A stretch of 64,000 bases of DNA from Neorhodopirellula pilleata (GTDB taxonomy: Bacteria; Planctomycetota; Planctomycetia; Pirellulales; Pirellulaceae): assembly GCF_007859915.1 (NCBI RefSeq), contig NZ_SJPM01000001.1, positions 1,457,086-1,521,085 on the forward strand. The letters are read 5' to 3'. Under the pieces are notes generated by a model that worked only from the letters and a program-made list of their open reading frames with translations, was not told the DNA's origin and did no database searches. Positions 36,551 to 45,953 of the stretch are shown here, piece after piece (positions within the stretch are counted from its first letter, which is position 1; each line of letters begins with the position of its first letter). The position numbers and the translations under genes are program-made.

Positions 36551-38319
36551 TGCATCACGAATCGAACAGTTTGAACTTGCTCGGAGATCTGGATGTCCCA
36601 TTGCGTGAAGCAGTGCAGCGGGTTTGCTCCAATGACGTGCCGCGTGATCGTTTAGAAGCTTGTTTGGAAAGGGTGATGGATGCCGTGCCCAGCGATATTC
36701 CATCCCCTGACCGGGAAGCCGTATCCAGAGAACCGACTGTCCATCTTTCGCGAACCAAGAACCGGCGTCGGTGGATCTTTGGTGTGACGACCGTTGCTGC
36801 TGCGACGCTGGTATTGCTGATTCATTTCAGCATGACATCCGTTAGCTTGGCCGATGTCGCTCAAGCGGTCAGCCGAAAGCCGTGGATTCACATGACGCTG
36901 CGTGGAACGGCCAAAGGGACTGCGGAACGTGAAGAGGAATTTTGGTACTCGCCGATTCGCAACGTGTCGGCAACTCGGCACAACGAATGGACGAAATTCA
37001 GTGACCATACTCTCAGGGTCTTCTGTTCCTACGAAGCTACCGAACGCGTGTTGTACCGGGTTCCGGAATTCGACAAAGGGCAACAGAGCCGACTAGCTGA
37101 TTTCGTCGAAGCCTTTTCCTTGCTGCTAGCGAATGGTTCGGCACCGGACGACCCGCTAGCGAAACTGGAATTCCTGGGAGAGCGTCGTGATGGCTTAACG
37201 GTCGAGAATCAAAAAACGCAAAAGGTCACAGAGACTGGTCGCGAATGGCTGGACTACACACTGACGCTAATAATTCAGGGCATGGAGCAGCCGATCAAGG
37301 TCTTGTTTCGAGTCGATCCGATTTCAAAGCTGCCGCACCTTGGTCGCGCCACCGGACAGCAAAACGGCCAATCGTTTTCGATGGAGGCTACATTCGATTA
37401 TCCGGAAACAGGGCCTGAGGACATCTACGCGATGGGCGTTCCTCGAGATGCGAAATTGGTTGATCGAGTTCCGAAGGATGATTTGGCCAGATTGATTGCG
37501 GGCGTCGCAGCAGGACGTGTGCGGTTCGACGACTTTCGCGCCGTGGTTGTACATACTCATGGAAAGGGGCCTTCGTGGAGAAACCACCAGGTCGAGGTCG
37601 TTCACCGCAAAGGAAATCGCATCCGTCGTGACTTTGGGTTCTTTGAGGTAGACCCAGTCGAACCGCCGCAAGATGCTGACATGAGAAAATGGTGGACCGG
37701 GCGCGCGAAAGAAGCCCAGTACCAACCAGCCAGTATTGCGATTGCCGGAGTCGAACGGATGTTCGATGTGCGGACGATCAATCAGCCCGATGGAAGCCAG
37801 CGTCGGGAAGCGGTTGCTGGACGACCCCTGGGAACAGGGATTGATGCTGAGCAATGGATACCTTCCTTCTATACGCTCACGCCAGACTACGCAGGTCGTC
37901 CTCCGCTGGGCGTCCCGAGCCAGAACAAGGAGGCGATCATCGAGCCCGATCGAGGTGATGGCCCAGAAGGGACCGTGTTGCTGCGAGTTGCTACCAGTGG
38001 TCGCTCGGACTCTGCGTCGAATCCAGCGGACAACAAAAAGCGTGCGTTGCCTGGAGGATGGCGATTCTGGATTGACCCGGATCGTGAACACTTGGTGATG
38101 CGGTGGGACATGCACGGAATGTCTCATATAGTCGAGTCTGTCGCCCAATCGCCCAAAGGTCGCTGGTATCCAACTCGCGTGCGTCGTACATCTTCACGTC
38201 CCAAAGCCGGGGATGACATCACAGAATTCTACGTTGAGTTCGATGTGGAGATTCCTGACGCATTGTTTGATCAGGAAAAGCCATTGCCGGTGGAAGAGCT
38301 GTTTCCGAAGTCAAAATAG
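36550..38319 (+). CDS. Single-pass anti-sigma-like protein with large outer domain
   Basis: The product is 589 residues. The N-terminal 75 residues are cytoplasmic (LREAVQRVCSNDVPRDRLEACLERVMDAVP), the length and helicity expected of an anti-sigma domain but with no zinc motif. A membrane segment follows (RRRWIFGVTTVAAATLVLLIHF, about 75-97). The outside part has two related beta-rich stretches: SLADVAQAVSRKPWIHMTLRG...EEFWYSP (about 100-300) and a later one ending in EFYVEFDVEIPDALF. These resemble the LolA/RseB-like fold of sigma regulators. Overlap with sigma 4 and this topology together make it the likely inhibitor of sigma 4. The S41 protease gene 108 bases downstream could act in the same pathway. 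Confidence 0.8.
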   Translation: MHHESNSLNLLGDLDVPLREAVQRVCSNDVPRDRLEACLERVMDAVPSDIPSPDREAVSREPTVHLSRTKNRRRWIFGVTTVAAATLVLLIHFSMTSVSLADVAQAVSRKPWIHMTLRGTAKGTAEREEEFWYSPIRNVSATRHNEWTKFSDHTLRVFCSYEATERVLYRVPEFDKGQQSRLADFVEAFSLLLANGSAPDDPLAKLEFLGERRDGLTVENQKTQKVTETGREWLDYTLTLIIQGMEQPIKVLFRVDPISKLPHLGRATGQQNGQSFSMEATFDYPETGPEDIYAMGVPRDAKLVDRVPKDDLARLIAGVAAGRVRFDDFRAVVVHTHGKGPSWRNHQVEVVHRKGNRIRRDFGFFEVDPVEPPQDADMRKWWTGRAKEAQYQPASIAIAGVERMFDVRTINQPDGSQRREAVAGRPLGTGIDAEQWIPSFYTLTPDYAGRPPLGVPSQNKEAIIEPDRGDGPEGTVLLRVATSGRSDSASNPADNKKRALPGGWRFWIDPDREHLVMRWDMHGMSHIVESVAQSPKGRWYPTRVRRTSSRPKAGDDITEFYVEFDVEIPDALFDQEKPLPVEELFPKSK

Positions 38320-38427
38320 GCGGCAGGCTCGAACGGCTTAAGGAAATTTCAAAATAGGGCGCACCATCAATCGCTCGACAGGCTCCGAATAGTTTGACAT
38401 ACGGCAAATTTTAAGGGGGAAATTCAG

Positions 38428-41400
38428 ATGACATCAAACACACCCATTCTGGCACTTCGGTTTGCCTTCTTGCTGGCCGTTGCCGTGTTTCTGGTTGTCA
38501 GCAAAAATGCGGTGTTTGCTCAGCAGCGATATCAGGCGATGTCGCTGAGCTTGCTGACCGAACTGCCAGAGCGGGACGGGGTTGCATCGCAAACTGCTTC
38601 GCAGCAGAAACCAAAGAGAGGCGAGTTGAAGCACGCGGACGAAGCAAGGATCTCGCCGCCGTTTGCCTTCAATCGTGACGACAAATACGCGGCTCCCGAT
38701 TTCGAGGCATTCTTTCCGGATGATCCAGAGGGAGGAAAACAGCTCGATGCGTTATTCAGCGGCTTGTTGGGTGGACATCACAAGCCGGAAGACGTTTTGG
38801 CCGCGATTCGCCAGGGACTCCGGCACACTCAGGTTTATCACAGCCAGGTGTTGGCTCAGGTCGGTGGATTCGTATGGGGCGTCAAACAGCAAAACCCGCA
38901 AGCGATCGAGTTGTTGTACCACGCTTCGGACTTTCGCGGGCCAGTGTCAAACGAAGGGATGTATTACGGGCTGACGGTACTGAAAAAACATCCGCTGAAT
39001 GTCGTCCGAACGCTCGTCAATAATTACGAGCAATATGGTGGCCAGATGCAACGCCGGATCGGCTGGGGGCTGGAGACGTATGGTGGTTCATCGCAGTTTT
39101 CTGAAAAACTGGATCAGTTGCTTGAGCAATCGAATAAGCTCGGTGACAACGCTGTGATCGCCGCGTTGGAATTGCACGAAAAAGCCGTAGGTAAGCGATC
39201 ACCCAGAATCGGCTCGCTTGCCAATCGCGGAAGGTTTGTCGTCGGGTTTACGCACCAAGACGTGCAGGGCGATCAGGAATTGCGTGAGCATCTGGAACGC
39301 TGTGTTGAGGCGAAGATGATCCTGTCCTTCGTAACGCGAATCGACCACGGAAAACACGTGGGTGTTTGCCTGCTGCAAGGCATCGGTGCGCGAGATCGAA
39401 TGATCGAAAAGCTGGACGCCGATCCACGGACAGAGCTCACATTCAACGAGACCTTTTCTCCCATGGTGTTGAAAGTTCGGCAGCTCCGCGATTTAGCAGA
39501 GTTTCTGCCCAATGGCCTGCCCAGCGGAGCCAAGCCGCCTTATGCGCCACCGCCAGCGAGTGAGTCCTTCGCGTACAACGCAACCGACGGCTATCGGCCA
39601 CCAGACTACGAGAACTTCTTCCCCAACGATGAAGCGGCAGGCCGACGACTCGAAGAGCTGTACAAAAACCGAGAGACCACCGAACTGACAGCACGACAAC
39701 AACTTGAGATCTTCCGCGACGGACTCAAGACAGCCAACAATGGTGCCAGGATGTGTGGATGGGTGGCGTCAATTGCTGGCTGGCCGGAGGACCCGTTAGC
39801 GAAAGAGATTTTCTATCACGCCGCCGACCCGAAATCTCCTGACATGCTCAGGCGTTTCGCTGTCGACGCTGGCTTGAGCGGCAATTGGGATATGCCGCCA
39901 AACGTTCTGCGATTGTTCGCGGAACTTATCGTAACTGCTCCCCAGGACCCACGATACGCGAACAACCGAAGCAGTGAAATCGCTGGAGTACTGAAGACAG
40001 ACCATCAGAAACTGGCCGTCGCAGCGCATCTCGACAAAGCTCTTGAACAGCACGAGAACTACCTGCCCGACAAACTCGCCCGGCTTACAGCAGCCTACGA
40101 GCAATTGACGCAGCGCAAGCCATCGAGCTACGAAGCGTATGCCGACAAAGGCGACTTCTTCGTCGCGTTCTCGCACAACTCCAACGACTTGCCGGCTGCG
40201 GTTTCTGAGTTTTGTGATGAGTTCTTTACGGGCAAGCCGTACTTTGTGCGATCCGTTGTCGGCACAGTCGGGAAGATGCGGTCGACTGCGTTCGCGATCG
40301 TGAGCGGGCATCGTGGTATGACGCAGTGCGTGGAAGACTTGTTAAAGAACAAGCAGCTTTCAATCGTGTTTGCTGGACCGTTAACATTGCTCGACGCCTC
40401 ACCTGAGTGGAAGGCGACTATCCAGGGTGAGACTGCCACAACCTGGACTCCCGAGGAATATGCCGATGCGTTTGGACATCTCTATCGAACGCTGGGCAGC
40501 GAATATGCGCACTTTGACGTCAAGCAGATCGACTGGATAGCCGTTGGTAAGGAACTGCTACCTCGCAGCAAAATGTTGAAATCAGGCGAGGAGTTTTGTC
40601 TGCTTTGCCAGGAATTGGTTGCCAGGCTTGAGGACAGTCACGCCTACCTAATGCCGGGCAAACTGCAACCGACGTCTGCTCCAGTGCCGCTCTTTGATCC
40701 CGGCTTCGCCTGTCTGTTGGACGCCGATGGACGCCCCATTGTGTATCACGTCGATCGTCAATCTTCAGCAGATCAAGTGGGGCTGACAGTCGGCAGCGTG
40801 GTAACGCATGTGGGCGAAATTGAGGCTGGCGAGCTGTTGGAACAAATCACAAAACAGACCAAACGCTACTCAGGTTACTCCAGCGATCGATACTTGAAAT
40901 ACCACGCCGCCCAGTGGATTGGCCGGCAGCGGGAGAAGGGTGCGCCGGTAAGACTGCGTGTTATAACCCCCGGCGGTGACGAAGCTGAACTGCGCATGGT
41001 TGCAGACCAAGGTGTCCGGTACCTGCCACGCTTGCCCGTTCCGATCGATGACATCCAAGATTCCGCCAGCGTGGCTTGGAAGCGACTCGATGAGGAAACC
41101 GGATATATCTACGTTCGTCGGATTCGCAATGACCTGATCGCTCAACTCGACGCGGCAGTCAAGGAGTTGAGCGATTGCGAAGGGTTGGTCATCGATGTGC
41201 GAGGAAACAGTGGTGGCGGATTTGATGCAGCACGATCGTTCCGCAACTTCGATCTGACGGATACGGCTGAACCTGATCGCCGCCGGTTTTCGGGGCCGAT
41301 CGCTGTTTTGATCGACTCGCGATGCATCAGCGCCGGCGAAGGCTGGGCAAGTTGGTTTCGAGCGAACGGCCGCGCCAAGTTCTTCGGCACCACCACGGCA

Positions 41401-41616
41401 GGCGCCTCGTCTCGAAAGAAAACCATTGACGTTCTCGGCGGCGCGTACCGCGTGATCTACAGCGTCAAACCCTATCGCGGTTTCCTTGACCGTCCCATCG
41501 AACGGCTAGGCATCGAACCCGATGTCGTTGTGCATCACACGGCGGAGTCGATCTCACAAAGTAAAGATCAAGTTCTCATGGCGGCCCGTCGGTATCTTGC
41601 AAAAGAAAAAGAATAG
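38428..41616 (+). CDS. Secreted S41-family peptidase with duplicated N-terminal domain
   Basis: The product is 1062 residues with a signal peptide (hydrophobic core LALRFAFLLAVAVFLVV, cleavage near VFAQ at 35). Residues about 76-375 and 379-665 are two copies of one domain: each opens with FA-[FY]-N...D-Y..PD-[FY]-E-x-FFP-[DN]-D and has an [KR]G-x-F-x-V-x-F-[ST]-H segment near its end. A PDZ-like stretch follows (about 755-850, ADQVGLTVGSVVTHVGEIEAGE), then the S41 core (about 890-1040): EGLVIDVRGNSGGGFDAA, nucleophile Ser in CISAGEGW (about 968) and GTTTAGASS. The Lys general base of CtpA is replaced, as in S41B/tricorn-like enzymes. It starts 108 bases after the anti-sigma-like gene and is probably in its operon. 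Confidence 0.88.
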   Translation: MTSNTPILALRFAFLLAVAVFLVVSKNAVFAQQRYQAMSLSLLTELPERDGVASQTASQQKPKRGELKHADEARISPPFAFNRDDKYAAPDFEAFFPDDPEGGKQLDALFSGLLGGHHKPEDVLAAIRQGLRHTQVYHSQVLAQVGGFVWGVKQQNPQAIELLYHASDFRGPVSNEGMYYGLTVLKKHPLNVVRTLVNNYEQYGGQMQRRIGWGLETYGGSSQFSEKLDQLLEQSNKLGDNAVIAALELHEKAVGKRSPRIGSLANRGRFVVGFTHQDVQGDQELREHLERCVEAKMILSFVTRIDHGKHVGVCLLQGIGARDRMIEKLDADPRTELTFNETFSPMVLKVRQLRDLAEFLPNGLPSGAKPPYAPPPASESFAYNATDGYRPPDYENFFPNDEAAGRRLEELYKNRETTELTARQQLEIFRDGLKTANNGARMCGWVASIAGWPEDPLAKEIFYHAADPKSPDMLRRFAVDAGLSGNWDMPPNVLRLFAELIVTAPQDPRYANNRSSEIAGVLKTDHQKLAVAAHLDKALEQHENYLPDKLARLTAAYEQLTQRKPSSYEAYADKGDFFVAFSHNSNDLPAAVSEFCDEFFTGKPYFVRSVVGTVGKMRSTAFAIVSGHRGMTQCVEDLLKNKQLSIVFAGPLTLLDASPEWKATIQGETATTWTPEEYADAFGHLYRTLGSEYAHFDVKQIDWIAVGKELLPRSKMLKSGEEFCLLCQELVARLEDSHAYLMPGKLQPTSAPVPLFDPGFACLLDADGRPIVYHVDRQSSADQVGLTVGSVVTHVGEIEAGELLEQITKQTKRYSGYSSDRYLKYHAAQWIGRQREKGAPVRLRVITPGGDEAELRMVADQGVRYLPRLPVPIDDIQDSASVAWKRLDEETGYIYVRRIRNDLIAQLDAAVKELSDCEGLVIDVRGNSGGGFDAARSFRNFDLTDTAEPDRRRFSGPIAVLIDSRCISAGEGWASWFRANGRAKFFGTTTAGASSRKKTIDVLGGAYRVIYSVKPYRGFLDRPIERLGIEPDVVVHHTAESISQSKDQVLMAARRYLAKEKE

Positions 41617-41664
41617 TTCCCTTCGCGATTTGTGACCTACACGAAAGAATGGTGTAAACACGGC

Positions 41665-42384
41665 ATGAGAATCGCTCAACGACTCACACCGACGCTGCTC
41701 TATTGGCTACTCGTTTGCGTGGCCTTTGGACTTGGTTTGGCCGTTCCCGCAATTCTCCAGTGGACGGGAATGCAGCAAAGTCGGACGCCGCCGCTCGTTC
41801 CTGCAACTGCCATCGCTTTCGTCATCGCAGGTCTGGCGGTTTGCCTCTCGCTCCCCTACCTACCGATCCAACAAAGCGAACTCGATGCCGAACCAAGTCG
41901 ACCGATTCGTTTTGACTTGCGCACGTCGCTATTAATGACGATGGTAGCGGCCATCATCATCGCCGCCCTCGTCAAATTCACGACCGTGGTGAGCGGTGTG
42001 CTGTTCGTTTCCGCGTTGATCTACACAATTCGAGTCGCCGTGCGAGATTCTCGCTTTCGCTTGCCAATCGGCGTACTGTTTGGCTGCATGTATCTTCCAT
42101 ATGCATGGCTCGTTGGGCACATGGAGCTTGGTCGGTTGTGGATCGCATTGCTGTGGATGCCCAGCGCGATGCCAACGCTACTCCCCGCAGGATTTATCTC
42201 GCACTTGTTGGGGCAGCGAATGCCGGAGGCCTTCTGGCTAGCAATTTTGCTGACAACCACCGAGCTGCTCGTCGGGACATGGATCATCCGGCTGGGTCCC
42301 AAATGCACGATCACGTTTCTCGTCTTCGTCTTGCTCACTGCACTGTTCAGTTCGTTCGCGTTTCGCTGCGCGGTGCTGGCGTAG
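41665..42384 (+). CDS. Multi-pass membrane protein of unknown function
   Basis: From ATG 41665 (MRIAQRLTPTLLYW) the product is 239 residues; a GTG at 41632 would add 11. About six hydrophobic segments are visible: about 10-30, 42-62, 88-125 (two close together), 130-150, 165-185 and 195-235. The segment SRPIRFDLRTSLLMTMVAAIIIAALVKF has the F-x-LRTSLLMTMVAAI pattern common in planctomycete membrane proteins that begin with RFSLRTLL. No catalytic motif is present. It begins 48 bases after the S41 peptidase stop codon, so it is probably co-transcribed with sigma 4, its inhibitor and the protease. Confidence 0.7.
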   Translation: MRIAQRLTPTLLYWLLVCVAFGLGLAVPAILQWTGMQQSRTPPLVPATAIAFVIAGLAVCLSLPYLPIQQSELDAEPSRPIRFDLRTSLLMTMVAAIIIAALVKFTTVVSGVLFVSALIYTIRVAVRDSRFRLPIGVLFGCMYLPYAWLVGHMELGRLWIALLWMPSAMPTLLPAGFISHLLGQRMPEAFWLAILLTTTELLVGTWIIRLGPKCTITFLVFVLLTALFSSFAFRCAVLA

Positions 42385-42537
42385 AAACGGAAAGGCAAAA
42401 TAGCCTCGAGTTGGCAAGGAGTTTTGGCGAAACTCCGGTGGGCGAGCCGAGCTGTGCAGATGTCTTACCTGACAGTTTCAGAAGTTTTCTGACAGAATGC
42501 TGCTGGGGATGTGTTAGTCCCTGTAGGAGACCATTTT

Positions 42538-43137
42538 GTGAGCGAATTCCCTGAAACACGTGACAGCCTGCTGGTGCAGGTTCGAGACCCCGGAAATCGG
42601 GATGCGTGGGAGCGGTTCGCCTCAATTTATCGGCCCGTCATCGTGCGAATCGCTGTGTCGCGCGGATTGCAACACGCGGACGCGGAGGATTTATCACAGC
42701 AGGTGTTGATGGCGGTCGCGGGGGCCGTCGGTGATTGGGAACAACGTGACGAGTCGATCAAGTTTCGGCATTGGCTCAGCCGTGTCACGAAGAACGCGAT
42801 TCTGAATGCCCTGATGCGGACGCCCAAGGATCAAGCCGTGGGCGGGTCGTCGATCGAGAATCTCTTGCAGGAAATCGTGGATCCCGATGGAGCCACGACG
42901 GAGCTGATTGAAACCGAGTATCGCCGCGAACTCTACCAGCGAGCCGCAAAAACCGTACGCGTTGAATTTCGCCCCGAATCATGGCAAGCATTTGAAATGT
43001 CGGTTTCGGGCAACGTGTCGATCGAAGAAGTCGCCAAAGCGTTTGGCAAAAGCATCGGCGCAATCTATACCGCTCGCAGCCGAATCATGTTTCGACTCAG
43101 CGAACTGATCTCAGAACTTGAGGAACAGAATCAATGA
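42538..43137 (+). CDS. ECF sigma factor 5 (paired with kinase 3)
   Basis: From GTG 42538 (VSEFPETRDSLL), with AGGAGA about nine bases upstream, the product is 199 residues. The open frame extends further upstream but the ribosome binding sequence and match with the paralogues fix the start here. Region 2 has NRDAWERFASIYRPVIVRIAVSRGLQHADAEDLSQQVLMAVAGAV and FRHWLSRVTKNAILNAL. Region 4 has VEFRPESWQAFEMSVSGNVSIEEVAKAFGKSIGAIYTARSRIMFRL. It belongs to the same planctomycete subgroup as sigma 2, 3 and 6. The stop overlaps the kinase 3 start as ATGA, typical of coupled translation. Confidence 0.92.
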   Translation: MSEFPETRDSLLVQVRDPGNRDAWERFASIYRPVIVRIAVSRGLQHADAEDLSQQVLMAVAGAVGDWEQRDESIKFRHWLSRVTKNAILNALMRTPKDQAVGGSSIENLLQEIVDPDGATTELIETEYRRELYQRAAKTVRVEFRPESWQAFEMSVSGNVSIEEVAKAFGKSIGAIYTARSRIMFRLSELISELEEQNQ

Positions 43138-45047
43138 CCAACACACAATCACTGTGCATCACGCCCGACTATTTCCTCGCGTTCCTACGCGGGCGGCTCA
43201 GCGATCGTGAAGAAAGCGAATTGCAATGTCACCTGGATACGTGCGAGTCGTGTCGACTGCGATTGGAGACCACAGCCGCCGACGCGCCTGCTTGGAAAGA
43301 AGCTGAGCGATTCTTGGGAGCAACTTCCGAGCGACATTCCGATGACGATTTGTCGGTTGATAGCGTGAGTCGGACGTCACTACAGATCGAACAAGTACTC
43401 CAGTCGCTCGCCCCCACCGACGACCCACAATCGCTCGGTCGCATTGGCGGCTATGAAGTCACGGGGGTGATTGGCGCGGGCGGGATGGGCGTGGTGCTGA
43501 AAGCTCATGAGCGGGCGCTCGATCGCATTGTGGCCATCAAAGTGATGGCTCCCCATCTCGCCAGCAGCGGGTCGGCTCGCAAGCGGTTTGCTCGGGAAGC
43601 CAAAGCGGCCGCAGCGGTCATCCACCCCAATGTGATCGCCATTCACGGCGTATCGAACGAAGGTTCCCTTCCGTATCTGGTGATGCCATTCGTGGGCGGC
43701 GATTCGTTGCAAAAGCGACTGGATCATGATGGTCCACTAACGACGACCGAAGTGTTGCGAGTCGGCAGTCAGATCGCCGCTGGTCTGGCAGCAGCCCACG
43801 GCCAAGGTCTCGTTCACCGTGACATCAAACCCGCCAACATCTTGTTGGACAACGGGGTCGAACGTGTCTCAATCACTGATTTTGGACTCGCCCGCGCCGT
43901 CGACGACGCAGCGATGACTCGCACCGGTGTCATTGCTGGCACCCCGCAGTTCATGTCCCCCGAACAATCGCGAGGCGAATCCATCGACCACCGCAGCGAT
44001 CTATTCAGCCTTGGCAGCGTGCTGTACGCATTGTGTACCGGACGCGCTCCCTTCCGAGCGGAAACAAGTTACGGAGTCCTGCGCCGCATCACCGATGACG
44101 AGCCAAAACCGATTCGTGAAATCAACGCTGACATTCCCGAGTGGTTGTGCGCGATCATTAGCAAACTGATGTCAAAGCTGGCCGAAGACCGCCACGCATC
44201 AGCGGACGAAGTCGCCGAACTACTCGAAGACTGCCTCGCCCACGTTCAGCAACCAACGACCGTTCCTTTGCCGAAAGCGATGGAGATGAATTCGATGCAA
44301 AATCGCATGAACTTAGTTCCGAGCCAAAACAAGCCTGCGTTTCTTTCAGTGGGCCTGGCGTTGGCAATTATCCTGGCGATCTTTATGGCGTTTAGGGTAA
44401 TTGATGGGCGATTCAGTCCGTTACCGGTCGGTAACTCAGTTAGCAACAACGTGGAGAGCAAGGTGCGTCGGACAAGTCCCACCGGCGCACATATTGGTAC
44501 CAACACTGCTTCTGTTGTGGTGGGGCATGATGAAATCGACGTGCACTATGTCGTTTTCTATGCTGGGAACTTTCAAACTTCATCCAGTGGAACGCATAAT
44601 ACGCAAGGAATGTCTTGGGTAGATCGTGGCAGCATTCGGCTAGGGAAAGATCGTTCGTTCGGATACTATCGCGAGTCTACAGATCCTTTTGATTTAGCGA
44701 TCAACGGTGAGGAATTCGACCTTCGGCAAGGTCGGGTGCTTGAGCTGACTGATGAAGGAAACGTACAGCAAATCAAGCTGTTTCCTTCGTTACAGGATGC
44801 GTCGCAACCCGCCCGCGTTGCGGAACTCATTGACCAGTCGCGTCTAAGCAATGAAGAACCGATTACCAACGACAAACTGCGCGAGCAACTTGCGGTAGTC
44901 GAATCTCAATTGGCTGATTTGCTAAAAACACACGCGCCGACACATCCACTGGCAGTGAAAATTTCGCGTTCTATTATTGAACTGAAGAATGAAGTGGGCG
45001 AGGAGTCCCCCAAAACATCTACTCAGCTTCGCCCGTTTGACAACTGA
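43134..45047 (+). CDS. Kinase 3: zinc anti-sigma motif, Ser/Thr kinase, membrane segment, short ectodomain
   Basis: At 637 residues this is the smallest of the four kinases. The zinc motif H-x3-C-x2-C is HLDTCESC (about 33-40). The kinase domain (about 104-368) is complete: GAGGMGVV loop, AIKVMA Lys, HRDIKPANI, DFG, GTPQFMSPEQ, closing LLEDCLAHVQQPT. A membrane segment lies at about 402-424 (FLSVGLALAIILAIFMAF). The outer part is only about 210 residues: a beta-rich stretch (DVHYVVFYAGNFQTSS..., IRLGKDRSFGYYRES) followed by a helical Gln/Leu/Glu segment (DKLREQLAVVESQLADLLKTHAP). It lacks the repeat module, PDZ or TIGR03067-like units of the other kinases. Pairing with sigma 5 and shared architecture argue for the same switch logic with a different input. 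Confidence 0.92.
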   Translation: MTNTQSLCITPDYFLAFLRGRLSDREESELQCHLDTCESCRLRLETTAADAPAWKEAERFLGATSERHSDDDLSVDSVSRTSLQIEQVLQSLAPTDDPQSLGRIGGYEVTGVIGAGGMGVVLKAHERALDRIVAIKVMAPHLASSGSARKRFAREAKAAAAVIHPNVIAIHGVSNEGSLPYLVMPFVGGDSLQKRLDHDGPLTTTEVLRVGSQIAAGLAAAHGQGLVHRDIKPANILLDNGVERVSITDFGLARAVDDAAMTRTGVIAGTPQFMSPEQSRGESIDHRSDLFSLGSVLYALCTGRAPFRAETSYGVLRRITDDEPKPIREINADIPEWLCAIISKLMSKLAEDRHASADEVAELLEDCLAHVQQPTTVPLPKAMEMNSMQNRMNLVPSQNKPAFLSVGLALAIILAIFMAFRVIDGRFSPLPVGNSVSNNVESKVRRTSPTGAHIGTNTASVVVGHDEIDVHYVVFYAGNFQTSSSGTHNTQGMSWVDRGSIRLGKDRSFGYYRESTDPFDLAINGEEFDLRQGRVLELTDEGNVQQIKLFPSLQDASQPARVAELIDQSRLSNEEPITNDKLREQLAVVESQLADLLKTHAPTHPLAVKISRSIIELKNEVGEESPKTSTQLRPFDN

Positions 45048-45095
45048 CGCGAATCGTCATTCCGCTCCAGCAATTTCGATCTAAAAGGACTTTCG

Positions 45096-45548
45096 ATGAA
45101 CACGAATACCACGAGGCGGCAAGTGCTAACTGCCGCCGCAGCTTCGCCCCTCTTATTGCCAACGGTTGCAATGGCAGGATCAACAGAGGCGGAAGGGCTG
45201 ACCGTAGCAACGGGCCAAACCGACGATCGAAACACTGGACGGTCGGGGTATTCCGTCGATATGCTCGTTCTCGACTCGAAAGACTTGTCGCCAGTCGTTG
45301 GTGCTTCCGTCGAAGTGACATTGATTGGTCCAGATAGCGGAGACGGCGGTTTTGCTGCCTTCGCGACGAACATGATGGGAATTGCAACAATCAACGAATC
45401 GCTTTGGCCCGGCCGATATCAAATCAACATTAAGGCACCGCAAGGATCCAATCTCCGGGACGCGGAATTTGCCACGCCGGAAACATTGCTGGTGGTTCTT
45501 AAGGACGGCTCCTACTCGCCGCGAGAATTTCGACTTGCTTCCAAGTGA
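45096..45548 (+). CDS. Small exported protein with carboxypeptidase-regulatory-like domain
   Basis: The product is 150 residues with a twin-arginine-type signal peptide (NTTRRQVLTAAAASPLLLPTVAMAG, cleavage near 28). The mature part looks like one beta-sandwich unit of the carboxypeptidase regulatory-like / Cna-B type (VDMLVLDSKDLSPVVGASVEVTLIG, then NMMGIATINESLWPGRYQINIKAP, then ETLLVVLKDG). Such units are binding or structural modules. It follows kinase 3 by 48 bases on the same strand, so it may be transcribed with sigma 5 and kinase 3 and could be a target or partner of the ectodomain; this is inference. AAAAGGAC just upstream of the ATG is a fair ribosome binding sequence. Confidence 0.75.
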   Translation: MNTNTTRRQVLTAAAASPLLLPTVAMAGSTEAEGLTVATGQTDDRNTGRSGYSVDMLVLDSKDLSPVVGASVEVTLIGPDSGDGGFAAFATNMMGIATINESLWPGRYQINIKAPQGSNLRDAEFATPETLLVVLKDGSYSPREFRLASK

Positions 45549-45767
45549 ACGTACCCGACGGAAGCGTTCCACTGACTTCAGACGGCTGAAGTGTTACGGA
45601 AATTCCTGTTTATTCGTGCAAGATCAGCGATCGGAGTTATGGATCGTGAAGGCTCTCGGAGTCGTTGATCCCGCCGGGGCAAGCCCGAAGCGGAAAACCA
45701 AGGATGAACGAGGGAGAGGGACGCGTTGAGTCAGCGATGGTAGCTGCCAGTTGTTTGCTCCGCCGGG

Positions 45768-45837
45768 GCAAGCCCGGACGGAAGCATTCGCGCTAAGTAT
45801 CCGCCTCCCCGCTTCCGCCGGGCTTGCCCCGGCGGAG
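45768..45837. repeat. 20-bp perfect inverted repeat, REP-like (CCGGGGCAAGCCCGG core)
   Basis: Arms at 45768-45787 and 45818-45837 are exact reverse complements with a 30-base spacer. A partial copy of the left arm lies at 45671-45686 and a diverged copy at about 51799-51824. The surrounding 405-base gap (45549-45953) contains no gene that I can support. This is a dispersed extragenic palindrome family of the host. Confidence 0.8.
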
Positions 45838-45953
45838 CCAACGACTCAATGCTGGTGAATCCGCATTGCGCCGCGATACACATGCAAAATCATAACTTTT
45901 TGCTCGTTGTGTCAAAGAATGGGGCTGAGTCGCGTATTCTTTTGTAGAGGAAT

